Positions 63,622 through 64,000 of a stretch of 64,000 nucleotides of DNA are shown here, in pieces. Under the pieces are notes generated by a model. It searched no databases and had not been told where the DNA came from. It saw only the letters and a program-made list of their open reading frames with translations. The position numbers and the translations under genes are program-made. Numbering within the stretch: position 1 is the first letter of the stretch; every line of letters starts with the position of its first letter. Source of the DNA: Clostridium sp. OS1-26 (GTDB lineage: Bacteria > Bacillota > Clostridia > Clostridiales > Clostridiaceae); assembly GCF_030915445.1 (NCBI RefSeq), contig NZ_CP133264.1, positions 4,869,208 through 4,933,207 on the forward strand, read 5' to 3'.

Positions 63622-64000
63622 GATTTCAGTACTTGAAAGAAAACCATGATAAGTACAATATCAAGAAGGCGTGTAAAGCATTAAATGTATCACGAGCTGG
63701 ATATTATAAATATTTAAATCATAAACCTTCAAAAAGGGATATACAAAACGAAGTGTTAAGTAAGGAAATAAAACAAATTTTCGAGGAAAACAAAGGTAGA
63801 TATGGTTCAATAAGAATTGCTAAAGCTCTAGAACAGAAAGGAATTCATGTTAATAGAAAAAGAGTGTCTCGTCTAATGAGAAATATGAAACTTTTCCCTA
63901 AAGGATGTCGTTATCGCTATAAACATTATAATCAAAAAGTAAATGCTGTTGAAAGACCAAATTTATTAAACCAAATCTTTCAATCCGATGGCAGAAATAA
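63585..64000 (+). CDS. IS3 OrfB integrase, partial (runs off the window)
   Basis: In the -1 frame after the slippery site: IPSLLEAKEQVRFQYLKENH, then the HTH_21 region NKGRYGSIRIAKALEQKGI and RVSRLMRNMKLFPKG, with no stop to the end of the window. The DDE catalytic core, expected next, lies beyond base 64000. No defect is visible in the part present. Confidence 0.85.

Larger units (their letters stand above)
63225..64000 (+). mobile_element. IS3-family insertion sequence, right part outside the window
   Basis: The left end begins TGAACTGCACCCCGTCAAGT and is followed by orfA and the first part of orfB in the -1 frame. The element runs past base 64000. Confidence 0.8.

Noticed and set aside
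1..64000. CRISPR array, rRNA or tRNA genes
   Set aside because: No regularly spaced direct repeats with unique spacers and no rRNA or tRNA core sequences were seen on either strand.

Overview
The window is AT-rich DNA from a spore-forming, low-GC Firmicute, most likely Clostridium sensu stricto. Evidence: strong AGGAGG-type ribosome sites, A/T-ending codons, frequent TTG and GTG starts, clostridial families (DUF3189, LysM-GH3, BFD-type 2Fe-2S protein) and T-rich hairpin terminators. It reads as an accessory, rearrangement-prone part of a chromosome. There are no rRNA genes, no tRNA genes and no CRISPR array. Insertion sequences of several families, a decayed group II intron, dispersed palindromic repeats and many gene fragments separate short functional cassettes.

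Layout. 1-3.0 kb: a 3' fragment of dnaB with tandem repeats, a 34-aa basic peptide gene, and an ABC-F antibiotic-resistance-type gene behind a transcription attenuator and between two copies of a palindromic repeat. 3.0-8.9 kb: an unknown protein, a frameshifted TolB-like propeller, a membrane protein, and lon with its own TetR regulator, whose operators are visible at both promoters. 9.4-12.6 kb: a TetR gene with a rifamycin-phosphotransferase-like gene, both frameshifted, and paired operators. 12.7-20.4 kb: DUF3189, a PHP phosphoesterase, an IS200/IS605 element with an omegaRNA-like right end, a LysM-GH3 glycosidase, and an IS21 element. 21-27 kb: an alpha/beta hydrolase, DUF4345, flavodoxin-type reductase with PadR, a tandem GNAT, and many relics. 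27.6-37.7 kb: a segment of different base composition lying between two halves of a second LysM-GH3 gene. It carries IS3, an old-yellow-enzyme-type oxidoreductase with HxlR, two proline-racemase-family genes with an MIF-like tautomerase and a TetR gene, and a group II intron. 38-45 kb: BFD protein, AraC, acetyltransferases, MFS efflux, Sua5/YwlC and several relics.

45.4-53 kb is the most interesting part. It is a minus-strand defence-like operon encoding an MBL-fold hydrolase, a trypsin-like protease joined in its ancestral frame to a HamA-like (DUF1837) domain whose nuclease residues look lost, and a HamB-like DEAD helicase. A nuclease-like/UvrD helicase gene follows. 54-57.4 kb is a replication-type module: two sigma-70-like proteins, a DnaD-like protein and DnaB. 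57.8-64 kb holds Ohr, an ABC-2 transporter with a double-MerR regulator, a GrpB-like chimera, a CPBP protease and the start of another IS3-family element.

Caution for the reader: at least seven genes are broken by what looks like loss of a single base in an A/T homopolymer on the coding strand. The pattern is as compatible with sequencing or assembly error as with gene decay. These genes are typed as pseudogene because the given sequence does not encode them intact, but they may be functional in the organism.
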